This document shows positions 31,399 through 42,876 of a stretch of 64,000 nt of DNA, piece after piece (the stretch's first letter is position 1; each line of letters opens with the position of its first letter). Where the stretch lies: the NCBI GenBank assembly GCA_016800925.1, contig JABCPU010000071.1:157490-221489 (forward strand), in the 5' to 3' direction. The position numbers and the translations under genes were made by a program. A model generated the notes under the pieces. It was not told where the DNA came from and searched no databases. It worked only from the letters and a program-made list of their open reading frames with translations. The DNA comes from Suillus spraguei. Lineage: Eukaryota > Basidiomycota > Agaricomycetes > Boletales > Suillaceae.

Positions 31399-32510
31399 GT
31401 CTGGAGTGCTACTCTGAGTCAGAGTTTGTGTTCTGTAGCGATAAGGTCAGATCAAATGATAGAAACCAGCTTGCCTCTATGATAAGTTATCCTTTAGAAG
31501 AGGAAAGGTTGGTTCCATCTGTGGAGATAAGGTAAGGATATCAAGCATGGTGAATGAGTCACTCGCAGCTCACATTCCAAGTTGGCCGTGTGAGTTCCAT
31601 ATCCGAGTCACAGGTAGTTGGTCAAGCGGCAGTAAGCATGGATCTAGCAAGGCAACGACACAGGTTAGAAAGAATCCACTGCACCTTGTAGGAGAGGTCC
31701 CAAAAAAATCAAGGTCTGAGACTTTTCATTCTTTGGAGAGGGTTAGGAATACTGAGTAGAAGGGTTGGGACTGCTGATCAAGGTTTAGGAAGGCTGAGCA
31801 CTGTCATATCTAGTGGTGGCCTGAGGTTTAGGTTGATACATTCAACACTCAGGCTATAGGCCCACTAAAGCTTGGGTAGAGCTTACAGGAAACATGGCTA
31901 AAAAGCCACCATAATCTTCGGTATGCATTGGCACAACATCAGAACTTCAAATGACACTTATGATTTTTGAAGCATGTGAGATACAATACAGGGAAAGTCA
32001 TATATTCAGTAGTACTAGTAGAACATAAAACTGAGTCATATAAAGTAGCTATATATTCCTCAATGAAATTGTATTACAACTGAGAAAGATCAAGAAAAGA
32101 CCCTACATCAGCAAAAACCAAATGTGAGGTCCCCCTATCTCCAGTGCTGTGCAGCACTACACAGCATTGTACATAGGGGGACTTCCCTGTATAGTACATA
32201 AGTGTTTTGCTGATGTAAACCCCTGCAGACCCCTGCAAGACACTGAGTACCAGGGGGGAGAAGATGATGTGAGCGTAAATTGGAAAGCCGGGTGGAAGGA
32301 GAGGATGTCTACTCTAGATGATTTAGACGTAGATGCGGTTGATGTTGCTGCTGTCAATGATAGCATACTGAAGTTGGTTGGAAGACATAGCAGGTACATA
32401 TTCAGAGCCCCTTCAGTAACAAACTCCATATTATATGAGGCAACTGATGTGCATAATATCCCATCTAAGATGGGCCAGCAGATGATGGGCTGATAATGAA
32501 GATATACTCG
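31399..32510. other. No supportable gene; small palindrome
   Basis: No recognisable coding sequence. An inverted repeat AGGTCCCCCTAT / ATAGGGGGACTT (about 32128-32180) encloses CTGTGCAGCACTACACAG. An open frame at 32149-32493 (114 codons) begins inside it and shows no known motif. Confidence 0.4.
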
Positions 32511-32514
32511 ATAT

Positions 32515-33015
32515 TAACAGATGGGCCGGGAGGAATATTATTTCCGATGAATATGGGTGGGCTCATCTAGGTAATATGCAGAGTAGGATGAACATGTATA
32601 TTATAGATAGGTGGGCTGAAGAGAGATGTATATTATATAGATGGGTGGGCCAGAGGAGCAGCTTATTGCATATCATATAGATGGATTGGCCAAGGTAGTA
32701 GAATATCATATAGATGGGTGGGCTGACATAGGGTATATTACATAGATGGATGGGCCAAGATATTTGTTATCATATAAACGGGTGGGCCGAGGTAGTTGAC
32801 ACAGAGTATATTACATAGATGGGTGGGCCAACATAGAAGGTATATTATGTAGATGGGTGGGCCAAGCGAATTGTTATCATATCAAGAGGTGGGCCGAGGT
32901 AGTTGTATATCATATATACAATATATCATATAGACATATCAGCTGAGGCAGTAGTATATTATACAGATGGGTGGGCCAAGATGGTTGATATCATATACAT
33001 GGGTGGGCCCAGAAG
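32515..33015 (+). repeat. Degenerate tandem repeat with GATGGGTGGGCC core
   Basis: At least ten variants of AGATGGGTGGGC are spaced about 35-50 bp apart and separated by AT-rich spacers with TATCATAT or TATTACAT. Units are too degenerate for a recent satellite. No coding potential. Confidence 0.65.
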
Positions 33016-33183
33016 AATGAGTGTTATAAAATCAGTGGGTTGAGAGGGTTGGACAACATACTAATCAGTGTGTTGATGTAGGCACCAGTACATACCCACT
33101 ATACCCCTATCATCGACCACCGAAACAAGAAACACAAAACACTGAAGATGCAACACTTTGTAAACTAGACTAGTATCTAGTAC

Positions 33184-33830
33184 ATTATTGAGTACTGAGT
33201 ACCAGGTAACATCTACCAATGTCTGGGCAGCTAATATTGACATCCGGGCAACTAATATGGATGTCCGGGTAATTACAAATCAGGAAGTACCGAGTGCCGA
33301 GTTCTGGGTACCAAGGTCCAGGCATCAAGCACTGACACATGAAAATAAAACATTGTCAATTGAACAAATCACAAAGTACCGAATACTGAATGCCAAGTTC
33401 TGGGCACCAAGTCCTGGATACAAGCACAGACACGAAAATTAAACATTGTCAATCAAAAGAATCATGAAGTACCGAATGCCAAGTGCCAAGTTCCAGCATT
33501 CGGTATTCAGTACTTTGTTATTTGTGCAATTGACAATGTTTTATTTTCGTGTGTTGGTGCTTGATACCCGGGCCTCGGTGCCCGGAACTCAGCATTCAGT
33601 ATTCGGTACTTTGTGATTTGTTCAATTGACAATGTTTTATTTTTGTGTGTCAGTGCTTGATGCCCGGACCTTGGTACCCAGAACTTGGCACTCAGTACTT
33701 CCTGATTTGTAATTACCTGAACATCGATATTACCTACCCAGACATCCATATCAGTTGCCTGGATGTCAATATTAGCTACCCGGATGTCAGTAGATGTTAA
33801 CTGGAACTTGATGATTTCATTCATGTGTCG
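33184..33830. repeat. Foldback element, two arms of about 300 bp
   Basis: The left arm (to about 33480) and right arm (from about 33500) are inverse copies, with shared words such as AACATTGTCAATTGAACAAA, GGTACCAAGGTCC and GACATCC.GG.AACTAATATGG. Each arm itself contains two copies of a unit of about 105 bp. One 19-bp or so internal unit is present only in the right arm. Long open frames on both strands result from the repeat being a multiple of three. Confidence 0.75.
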
Positions 33831-33835
33831 GTGTT

Positions 33836-34532
33836 AGCGACCTAGCCAGGCGCTAAGGAACTTGAGTGGTGTCTGTGATGGGTGCTCTATAAAGAGCGGT
33901 GGCCTGTGCATATCGGTTGCCTAGCGTGGAGTGTGCTAGTTGCATCGGGTTTGAGGTGGGTGCAATGTGCTGTCTCACAACCATGTCTCAGTGATGGGTT
34001 CTACAATGATCAAATAGACTTAGAAGCGATGAGCTTCTAAGAAGTCGAAGTATAGACAATGAGCTTAACAAAGCTTATCAAAAGAAAGTTCAGGGTCAGA
34101 GATCAAGTAGATTCAAGTTAAAGAAGTACAAAGGCTATCTGTGTGTATTTATACGTAAGATTGGAGCAGAGCGCAAATATGTAAATATTACTGTATTAAG
34201 TATGGAGTCAGATAGCCAATAGAAGGATGCATGCCCGTGAATGAGTCAGAGGCATATGAACCAATGAAAGCACACATGTGCGAAAGGGAGTCATAGGTGT
34301 GGAGCTGAAGGTATAAAGGGTACAAGCCAATGAGGCAATGCACAAGTCAAGAAGGAAAATGTGAAGGAAAATATAAAAGGAAATATGACACCAATCATAG
34401 TCTGAGAGCCAACAGGTTGCATGAGTGAACCAAAGGGAAGCATGAAACACAAAGGGGACACATGAAGTGTGAGGCATGGGAATGAGCATGAAAGGCGAAA
34501 GTGAGTGCAAAGTGCACGAAGAAGGTGACACA
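33836..34532. repeat. Unclassified insertion between foldback arms, LTR-like ends
   Basis: Unique sequence starting TGTCGGTG and ending GGTGACA(CA) separates the foldback pair from a third arm. It contains TATTTATACG at about 34147. TG..CA ends suggest a solo LTR, but I see no target duplication, so the type stays open. Confidence 0.35.
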
Positions 34533-34860
34533 GTACTTTGTGATTTGTTCAATTGACAATGTTTTATTTTCATGTATTGGTGCTTGATACCTGGACCTTG
34601 GTGCCCAGAACTTGGCATTCAGTATTTGGTACTTTGTGATTTGTTCAATTGACAATGTTTTATTTTTGTGTGTCAGTGCTTGATGCCTGGACCTTGGTGT
34701 CTGGAACTCAGCACTCGGTACTTCGTGATTTGAAATTACCTGGATGTTGATTTTAACTACCCGGACATCCATATTAGTTGCCTGGATGTCAATATTAGCT
34801 GGCCAGACATCGGTAGATGTTGGCTGGAACTTGATGATTTCATTCTTTGGGTATATGAGA
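34533..34860 (-). repeat. Third foldback arm
   Basis: Same orientation and content as the right arm of the foldback element (CAGTACTTTGTGATTTGTTC ... ACTTGATGATTTCATTC). Its minus strand is open over the whole length, as in the other arms. Confidence 0.75.
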
Positions 34861-34961
34861 GGTACACAATGCATTTTAGCAACATTTACAGAAATCTAAC
34901 ACTACCAAATTATGAAGACATGTCAACCTCGTCCAGATAACCTTCATCACCACCTTCAACT

Positions 34962-35489
34962 TCAACAGACCTCAACATCCATGTCATCCAGAGAATCATA
35001 TTCTGGGAAGAGGTTGCATGGATCATCTGGAACCACAATGTCTCCAGCAGTTGGGGGAGTAGGTGATGGGTCCAGGGCTAGTTGAACTTGGCTCAGCTCA
35101 AATATAAGACCCTCAATAGAAGAGAAATCCTCAATTTTTGAGGGAGTGGGCTCCATCTCAGGCATTGAAAGATCAATGAGAGGTGCAAATGCAGATTGGA
35201 GGGCTGACATTGTTCCAATGACTGATTGATCAAGCAACAAAGATGTTTCAACTGTCAGAGTAGCAGGAAGGGGAAATGAGGGATGGCGATCCATGGTTTT
35301 GCGACGAAGGCTCTCATGTTGCCTGGTGAGTGTATCAATAAGCTGGGCCTGCTCATCAACACGATCCTCAAGAGTCTTGATGCACTGGGCACTATCACAA
35401 ATAGTCATTGCCATGGAATGGAGGTCTGCTCGCTTGGTTCTGGTGGTTATCACAAGAGAAGAGAGGAGCAAGGATGTTGTAATGAACAT
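34962..35489 (-). CDS. Uncharacterised ORF with a coiled-coil stretch
   Basis: 175 codons starting MFITTSLLLSSLVITTRTKR. A heptad-like stretch (CIKTLEDRVDEQAQLIDTLTR) suggests a coiled coil; the rest is Ser/Pro and acidic (ends DSLDDMDVEVC). The hydrophobic start could be a signal-like segment but more likely is read-through of an exon boundary. No family recognised. It sits between foldback repeats and a repeat-like region and may be the 3' part of a decayed transposon gene. Confidence 0.3.
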   Translation of the reverse strand: MFITTSLLLSSLVITTRTKRADLHSMAMTICDSAQCIKTLEDRVDEQAQLIDTLTRQHESLRRKTMDRHPSFPLPATLTVETSLLLDQSVIGTMSALQSAFAPLIDLSMPEMEPTPSKIEDFSSIEGLIFELSQVQLALDPSPTPPTAGDIVVPDDPCNLFPEYDSLDDMDVEVC

Positions 35490-35499
35490 ATTGGCGCTG

Positions 35500-36540
35500 G
35501 GCTTAAAACCTCATCTTTTGACACTCGTCTCACATCTACAGGAGTTACCACTTGTCCATGGCCATCTTACCCCTTTAGCAGTACTGGCGGCATCCCATGC
35601 TTACCGCACACCATACCGACTACCGCACCACGTCCCACGTACCGATGTCCTCCCATGTCCTTGCCGTGTCTGCATAGCTCCATTTGGTGCGTTGTTTGTT
35701 TTCTGTTTGTTATCGCTGATTCCATGGCAAGCCTTATTACATGTTGCCTCGTGCCGCAGCGCCTCGTGCTATGTTTACTTATGGCGGTTACTACACTCCA
35801 GCACTACTGATCTCACCTAGAGTATTCCGAGTACATACGATTTAGGATATAAGCACCGCATACCCCGCACAATAAAAACACCTGATTTTACACCATTACA
35901 TGTACTATAGGTCAGGATTATTGTCTAGCTCTGGATCCACCCAGTAGTGGACATAGTCTTTAAAGTTTCCTTATCGCTCATTAATCTACCATGCTCGTTC
36001 TCCATTACCGCTGGCATACCGCTGGACTTTTGACTGTTATTTTGACTGAACTTCTCACGCACTGCTACTTTACCGCTGAAAGTACTATGGCTTCCTTTAC
36101 TGTTTCCTTGCGCTGCTCGCAACCTTACTGCTACCGCTGACATCATTGCTTGACGCAACTGTTACTGACTATATCTCGACCGCACCGCTACGCCCAATGC
36201 TAGTTCTGGCGGTATCATCGCTGACCACGGCAAAATACCACTGACCTCAATGCTTGTTTCGCACATAAGTTAGACTCGAACTTGCCCATACTAATAGGCT
36301 CCCCCTTTAGGGTCGAATGCTCTTGTTCTCACAAGTGAAGCAGACTAGACGGAGCGCAAGACTCACATACTAGTTTAGGCTGTGGTTTATCTACAGCCCA
36401 GGCTAGGTACAATGTCTTGGATTGCTACATTGTTACAGATGTAGATACAAGAGGTTTGAACTAAAGAGCTACTACAGCGAAACCAGCTAACTATATACAC
36501 ATATTTGAAACTGAGATACAAACTGAGTCTAAACTACTAG
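35500..36540. other. No gene; cluster of TACCGCT words
   Basis: TACCGC or ACCGCT occurs more than ten times between 35580 and 36240, as it also does in the LTR fragments at 39640-40040 and 60480-60780. This suggests another old LTR, but neither ends nor target duplication could be fixed. Confidence 0.35.
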
Positions 36541-36861
36541 CCAATCATAAAATAGAAATGAGAATCATACGATGTGATAATTGTGACATTGTGACATCAT
36601 ATTCTAGAAGATTCTTAAGATCACGTGATACTATCTTATCTTATCTTTTTTGATAGTGTCATAGAAGATCTCTTCATCTTCATCAGGGAGCTTGGTTATA
36701 GAAGCAGATATAGGGATTTCAGTAAGGTTAGGGTTTGTCTTAGCACTGGGTTTAGACACTTTAGGGAAATTGAGGAAAGAATAATAATGTGTATTTGGAA
36801 TTCGTGACAGCCTCCCATCTGAATAAACTGTCATCATCATTGCTAGCATACTACTCCTGCA

Positions 36862-37740
36862 TTGCACATGTCTGAATTAAATCCATCTCCTCCTGCTACT
36901 CCTGTACTGTCTGTATCTGAATTAAATTCACCTCCTGCATCCACTTCTGCTACTAAAGGTTCCGGAAATGCATATGATCCCCCCCATAATGAGTCATGCA
37001 GATATTGCTGCAACATTGGCAATGGCTGCATCATGTGTTCAAGCCTGTATCAGTCAATATCAGATGGAGGCTGCCGAGAACAATGTTCCTTCCAGTTGGA
37101 TAATGTACTTCAAAGCCAGAATCCAATGGGAGATCACTGTAAGCCATTGGACTGATGACTGTGGTTGGCAATATGCTGAGATTGCCAACAGAGTTTTGTG
37201 ACACTGATTCTGCAGTACTCAGCTGCAAGGAACATTATTTTGGTTATGCCACCCCCTATCACTCATATTCTTCTCTTGTTTCCCCAGCTCACATGGAACA
37301 CAATTATGGACCACATCTTTTCATCCCACCTATCTGAGTTTCATCTGGTCACAGATTTCGGAGAACCCTCCAGGATTGTATCCTCCTATAATACTCTGTG
37401 GTAGACAGGGGACACCACAATCCCTAACTAACCATGGCAATGGGATAGGGTAATAGTTTCCTGTCACTTTCACTACCAGCATTGGCTGGTGAGCATTATT
37501 TCCAATCTTCCTTGATAGATATCTAATACAATCTAGAGCAGCAATGACAACAATGGTCTCATCCTTCCAGAGAAGGTGGACGGCACCCCAGCTCCATCAC
37601 TGGTGGGACTTAAGTGGATTAAGGAACACCTGGTGTCATTGATTCAGGACCATCAGGAGGGCATCTGTGACAAGATGGTGGAGATTGATATGTACACTGA
37701 CAACCTAGCCCATTTGAGGAAAGCCATAGGGAATAATCAC
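36862..37740 (+). other. Weak coding traces, unrecognised
   Basis: Short plus-strand frames (SELNPSPPATPVLSVSELNS, ADIAATLAMAASCVQACISQ, then LGLKWIKEHLVSLIQDHQEG near 37615 to a TAA at about 37745) look like decayed coding sequence of one element. The last piece is reminiscent of a helical gag-like region, but this is only an impression. Confidence 0.25.
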
Positions 37741-37799
37741 CATTAAATGTTAGTGTATCTGGATGTATGTTGTATAGATCTTTGACTGGAGAGCATGAG

Positions 37800-38090
37800 T
37801 AATGAGTTGATAAGTTCCAGGCATCGAGTACCAGGTGTTGAGTGCCAAATACAAAATACTGAATGCCAAATGCCAAATGCCAAGTATCAATCTCTGGGTA
37901 TTGAGTTCTGACTGGGTATCAACTGCTGGGTGCCAAGTGCCAAAACCAGGCACGCAGCACAGTTTTATTGTAGTTTGGTGTGTTCAGGTACTCCATGCCC
38001 AGAACTCAGTGCCTGAAGCCTGGTGCTTTGTACTTGCTGATTTGTTTAATTTATGACATACCTGGAACTCACTTTTAGGGACATGGAACT
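37800..38090 (+). repeat. Diverged relative of the foldback repeat
   Basis: Shares the style and words of the foldback arms (GAGTACCAGGTGTTGAGTGCC, AATACTGAATGCCAAATGCC, TGCCAAGTGCCAA). More decayed than the copies at 33-35 kb. Confidence 0.5.
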
Positions 38091-38188
38091 TGATTTTAGT
38101 TCACTGGACATCAATAGATGGCACTAACATTGGTAATTGGTATTTGACAGTAGATACTATCACATGTGTACTAAGCTATTTGCCTGAT

Positions 38189-38672
38189 CTATAGTTGCCA
38201 GGATGGAGTATGTATGTGATCCATCATAGCCCAACCACATGAGGGAACCCCGGCATAAATATGAACAGAATCTTTCATGTACCATGCCCAAGCAATTTGA
38301 TCCCCTTGTACTTCATGAACTCCATGTCTTACAATCTTTCCTGAAAATGCCATCATACAGCTGGGATCATACATGAACTCCAGCTGAAGACTTGGCATAC
38401 TCATGCAAGCATTCAAATAATTACCCAAGGTGGTGAGAATATTGAAGCATTCAGCAATGGACATGTGGTCCCGATGATTAGGGGTTTGCCAATTGGAGAT
38501 GACAGTGAGGGTGTTCGGCTGATTGTACAAGCCTTGAAAAGGCTAGGATCCCTGCCCAGTACTGCTCAGGATGCATCACCCTGAGTGCAGCTGATGCAAT
38601 GGCTGCCGGTCTGGCAATTGCTTTGAGAATATCCTTGGAGAATGGTCCCTTCAATGAGGCAGATACCTCTGG
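38189..38672 (-). pseudogene. Tet/JBP-like 2OG-Fe(II) oxygenase, catalytic C-terminal part
   Basis: Minus-strand reading gives PEVSASLKGPFSKDILKAIA, ALRVMHPEQYWAGI and, after a frame change, VISNWQTPNHRDHMS, then FMYDPSCMMAFSGKIVRHGV and GDQIAWAWYMKDSVH. NHRD supplies the HxD iron ligands and RHGV the distal histidine of the double-stranded beta helix; GDR is expected where GDQ stands, and that arginine normally holds 2-oxoglutarate (CGA or CGG to CAA/CAG is a CpG change). This pattern matches the Agaricomycete expansion of Tet/JBP-like oxygenases, which act on 5-methylcytosine and are often linked to transposons. The copy is dead: frameshift, lost arginine, and an LTR insertion upstream. Confidence 0.6.
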
Positions 38673-40358
38673 TGAAACGAAGAAACTACTGCTGGCCTAA
38701 GTATAAGCGCAACAATAATCCTACTGAAAATGCGAGTGAGATGTTCGACCCAAGAGGACTGCGATAGAAGCAATTCCTTCAAAGTTAGTGTGAAGGAAAC
38801 ACAAAAGAACTCATATAGAAACTGTCATATACCATACTTCTAATCTCAGATCTGACCATATCCGATCAGATCCGATCGATTCCATATCCGTCCGGTCCAC
38901 AGATCCTGTCCAGACCACCCATCTGAATGTGCTCACTTCTCGCACCTTAACTCCCTTGTGTATATCTGCATCTATCTCCTTTTGTCATTCCTCCTGTTTC
39001 CGGTATTCCGGCTGTTTATATTTCCGTCCTGTGTCACTGATCCGTTTCCTGTGTTCATTTCCGATTCATGCTTACTGATCCACTGTGCATTAACTAATAG
39101 ACTTCCGTTACACTTCGTACATAGCCCTCAGTCCCGGACTTGTTGATTATCCATCTTAGATACTTACAGTATAAAAACCACTTGTAGATCTCCGTAGAAC
39201 CTTAGTTCGAATATCATCTTAGATTCTGCTCATTCCGCTTCTTCCGGACTTGAGCCACCCTCTGCTCTAAAGTCACCTTCCGAGACTTAGGATTGATTCC
39301 TATAGTCTAAATCTCCGACTCTATCTTCGGATAGTCTACCTCCGTTAGTTTCTAGTTAGGAACTTATTCCGAAGCTAGCCTTAATCTTTGTTCTATCCTT
39401 ATGTTCTGAATAACCTTCGGACGTATCATATCCGATACCTTCGGACACCCAGATCCGTCACGCAACTCCTTCCGGATCTTCGGACAAATAACTTCTCCCT
39501 GACATAAGGGGCATTACTCGAGAAAGGGGCACAGTGCACAAACTGAGGCCAAAGCCCTTCAGATCTCTCTACCTTTGAGTACGGTCTTAACAGAAATGAA
39601 GACTTTGACTTCTGAAGTTAGCAGCAGCTGTGGTATGTTGACGGTACTAGCACGATATCAGCGGTACCCGCGCGGTACGTGTAGCTGTAGTGGTTAGCTA
39701 GCGAGAGCAAGAACAAAAGAAACTCATGCAAAACAAATACAATGTTACTACACACAGTGTGGTAGCGGTTATGGCGCTTCTGTACGAGCGAAGTAGGCAA
39801 TGAAAGAGGTGGTGAAAGAAGTAGCAACCCAGCGAGATCACTGACCGTGGTCCAGTTACAAGTAGTGAAGTCAAAAGTTGCATGATAGTTCGAGCAGTTA
39901 AGTTACCGGCAGTTAAATCAATGAGCGAGGTTCAAACAGAGAAAGGTTCAAAGGCAAATAGATTCCAACTAGTGAGCATTCTGATACTAAGTCCAAGTGA
40001 TGGGATGTAACGGGAAGTAACGGTAGCGGTATGTATGATGAGTCCTTTTAACATATTCAAGCGTGTACAAGATTATTAGGTGAGTCCAGTAGTGAGAAAG
40101 GAAATAAACAGGGTATTAGTTAAGAGGCGCACAGCATGCAGTGGCCCCTGAAGATGTAAGGTAAGTCCTGCCATAGATTTAGTAACAGCGGAAGCGAAGT
40201 AACTACAAACCAATGGATCTAGACAGATTTGGACGGGACATGAGGGCATTGGCGTGAGGATCTGGTAAGGGTCCACAGAATAAGAACGGTTCTGCCTTAG
40301 CAGAGTGAAAAGGCTATTTGCTTGCTATAAGGGAGTTTCTTGGTTGCCACTGCAGACA
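38673..40358 (+). repeat. LTR family 3 fragment with adjoining internal stub
   Basis: LTR from TGTTCGACCCAAG (about 38731) to CTGCAGACA (40358), preceded by about 58 bp of internal sequence ending in a polypurine-like GCGAGTGAGA. Related sequence occurs inverted at 60039-60945 and 61419-62310. Without the solo LTR nested in it (38823-39592) the repeat is about 900 bp. It separates the two parts of the Tet/JBP-like gene. Confidence 0.55.
38823..39592 (+). repeat. Solo LTR nested in the family 3 LTR
   Basis: 770 bp, starts TGTCATATACCATAC and ends GGTCTTAACA, with flanking 5-mers GAAAC and GAAAT (one change). Start, end and the GGGGCACAG..AACTGAGGCCAAAGCCC block near the end match the larger solo LTRs at 44934-46176 and 49771-51153, so it is a shorter relative of that family. 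Confidence 0.75.
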
Positions 40359-40860
40359 CTAATGAGACACTTGTCAAAAACAGAGGTTTGATGGTCAGCA
40401 TGACTTTTCTCGCTACACTGGGTCCAACACATTCTGCTGGATTGGTCAGTTCAACTATCAAAAATCACCATTTCATGAGATCCTACCTCGTGCCCCTGTT
40501 GAAACCAAGCTGGAGATAGATTCATGCATCCAGGAGATATGGTATCATTTTCTGAGCTTGGTTTGAACCAATCCTGATTAGTTTGCCAACTCCCATCAAC
40601 CTTTATACTTTTTGCAAGGCTCGACTGAGCAAATCGGAGGCTGCCAGAATTTCTTTCTTGAGTCCCCATTTCATGTTTCATATCCATGGACTAACAAAAA
40701 ATATTACCCACCTGGGTGGTTTCCGTCAGGGCATCTGAGAGGTACCATGCAATGATGGCACCGGTAGCATTGAGAACTGTGGTGGGTATGTTAACCAACT
40801 TTGTACCTTCATGGCCAGGAGGACACCTCTAAAGTAACTTCACCTCTCTTTCTTCATTAT
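40355..40860 (-). pseudogene. Tet/JBP-like oxygenase, N-terminal part
   Basis: Minus strand reads CPPGHEGTKLVNIPTTVLNA and TGAIIAWYLSDALTETTQ (about 40835-40725), then after a stop-containing stretch SIKVDGSWQTNQDWFKPSSE and SPGCMNLSPAWFQQGHE (to about 40480). These blocks precede the oxygenase core in the Agaricomycete Tet/JBP-like proteins as I know them. The rest of the gene lies beyond the LTR fragment at 38189-38672. Confidence 0.5.
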
Positions 40861-41181
40861 GCCCAGTGTCCTTTGGGGAGATCATTTTGCTGTATCTTGC
40901 AATATCAATCTGCATCCAAACTGTGAAACAATTTGAGAGTCCCTTCAGTGACAAACTCCTTAGCAGACTACCTTCAGAAGAGAGGCCAGATACAATTGTT
41001 TTCTTGTCCGTTTTTGATTGCAATAGAGTTCATATTACAATGTTCAGTACTGTAGTGAGACCATGATCTGAAGTATCTATGGTAAGCAAGACCGGACTCT
41101 CATCAATGATTATGATCCAAAGTATTGCAATGAAGTTCATAGATTTAACCAGTAGCTACATTTTAATGTGATACATTTATT

Positions 41182-41877
41182 CTACACTACACCAGGTGGC
41201 TCCAGCAGCCCTTGATGATGTCTCTCTGCTGGGTAATCCTCCCACATTTGTTGTGCGATCATATCATGATGAATATGTACACGAGTGCACGCTGCTTCAG
41301 TTGGAGGTCCTTCAGCAAGTGCACCACTGTAGTATGGGGCGCCCCACTCATCTGAATCCACATGGCAGTAATCTAATAAATCATCAGGGTCATGAATTTG
41401 TATGATGTTGTGAACTAAACAAAGTGTGGGAGGGATGCATGATTGTATGTTTGAGTTGTACTCAGTGGGGAGTTGAATGATGCGGAAGTGCTTCTTGATG
41501 ATGCCAAAAATCTGCTCAACAACATTGTGGAGCATTGCGTGACATAGATTAAACAATTCCTGGGCACTGCAGGGTCTGGAAGATGCATAAGTACAAGATA
41601 CAGTAAGTCAGGAGCTGATGTACAAGAGATTTGCATGGCCCCATTCAGCGACATGGTAGCAAACACCACAATAAGGCATGAGCAACTCCCCACATGCTGT
41701 AAATCCAGCATCAGTGAGATAGAATTTACCTGGAGGGATTGTGAATTCTGATAGACAAGCTATGTGATATACATGAGCATCTGCTGCAGACCCTTGGAAC
41801 CCACTCAGCATGTAGGTAAAGTGCTTGCCAAAGTTGCAGGCAGCAAGGCAGTTCTGTGTTAAGTTTCCTTTGTGGTC
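41182..41877 (-). pseudogene. PIF/Harbinger-type transposase, C-terminal part
   Basis: Directly at the gypsy C junction the minus strand reads DHKGNLTQNCLAACNF, then GFQGSAADAHVYHIA, FTIPPGKFYLTDAGF (with the second catalytic D of the DDE_Tnp_4 core in YLTDAGF), GVCYHVAEWG, and in the next piece LFNLCHAMLHNVVEQIFGII with the third acid E. It ends MWEDYPAERHHQ...PPGVV. The frame changes between 41608 and 41556. The gene continues upstream at 49438. Confidence 0.75.
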
Positions 41878-42349
41878 TGTTACAATCGTACGTGCCCCTA
41901 TTCATTTTCCTCTCGTCTTTATCTTGTATATTATGTAACATGATCCCAACTCATATGCTCAACACATCTGTACTATAGTTGCCTTCCTTCTTTGGATATA
42001 CACTTACATTCCCACGTCTCTCTTGGTCCGTGTGCACATATTGGCTTATTTAAGCACGTTGTATTACACTTGTATACTTCACTTTAATCTTACTGGGTTT
42101 TACCTGGAATATCCTTCGCTTATGTCTCCAACCTAAGTCGTCTGAATCATCTCTAAGTCTAAGCACTCCTTAGCCTTAGTCTTTATTCTATCGAACATCT
42201 TAGAGTCGTGACTCTTCGATCGAACCCTTGATCCTACTCAGAATACTTCCTTGTAGTAGTCCTCATTCTCCTTTGAATGTAGTCGAACCTCCCAGCAGAT
42301 TGGCTGTGTCTTATCACTGTCGCTGGTGATGCCATCCCAGTTCATAGCA
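41878..42349 (+). repeat. 5' LTR of gypsy C
   Basis: 472 bp, TGTTACAATCG...GTTCATAGCA (the terminal AACA is changed to AGCA). TATTTAAG at 42047-42054 is followed 34 nt on by ACTTTAATCTT at 42081-42091. Confidence 0.95.
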
Positions 42350-42362
42350 AAAGATTGAAGTC
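42350..42362 (+). other. Self-complementary primer site of gypsy C
   Basis: AAAGATTGAAGTC directly after the 5' LTR. One base differs from A and B, and that change leaves a G-U pair with the LTR 11-mer ACTTTAATCTT. Confidence 0.65.
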
Positions 42363-42484
42363 CACATCAATCATCGACTATCCAGTCTTTGACCCCCCCC
42401 CAGACCCTGATAAAAGCCCTAACAGACAGCAAGACCACGCGTGTAGGCACCAAGAAAGTATAACTCACCAGACGATTCATCATT

Positions 42485-42876
42485 ATGTCTACTACAGCCA
42501 TCATCAAAGATTTTGAATATAAAATCGGTTTCCCAACTGCTTTTGATGGAGATCATGACAATTCCCTGGAATTCATTCTATCATGCAACTCATACTTCAA
42601 CATCAATGAAAAGTTCTACACCACTGACAAGCAGAAGATCATTTTCATTATGTAGAACTATGGGAATGCGCGTTACACACCCAGTCGCGATTCAAATGTG
42701 ATGGTCATAGACCGAATCTCCAATACAGAAAGATCCGAGTGCATAAAAAAAGGTCAATGCTTCAGATGCAAGAAGACAGGACACCATATTGGTAACTGCC
42801 CTGATAAGAAGAAGAAGACTCCGCTCTGTCAAACAGAAGTCAAAGAAATTCAAGACGAAGAAGACAAAACTGTGAG
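42485..42876 (+). pseudogene. gag: Gag of gypsy C, internally deleted
   Basis: Starts MSTTAIIKDFEYKIGFPTAF and follows A and B up to KQKIIFI, then jumps through a TAG directly to NYGNARYTPSRDS, the region before the zinc knuckle (CFRCKKTGHHIGNC). About 150 codons of the capsid-like core are missing, so the copy cannot make a shell protein. Confidence 0.85.

Noticed and set aside
32149..32493. 114-codon plus-strand ORF
   Set aside because: Begins in a palindrome, has no recognisable domain and no sign of splicing partners; kept only as a note in the gene-free stretch.
35283..35820. Two overlapping 175-codon ORFs on the plus strand
   Set aside because: They overlap each other in different frames and cover a TACCGCT-rich repeat-like region antisense to another ORF; no motif in either.
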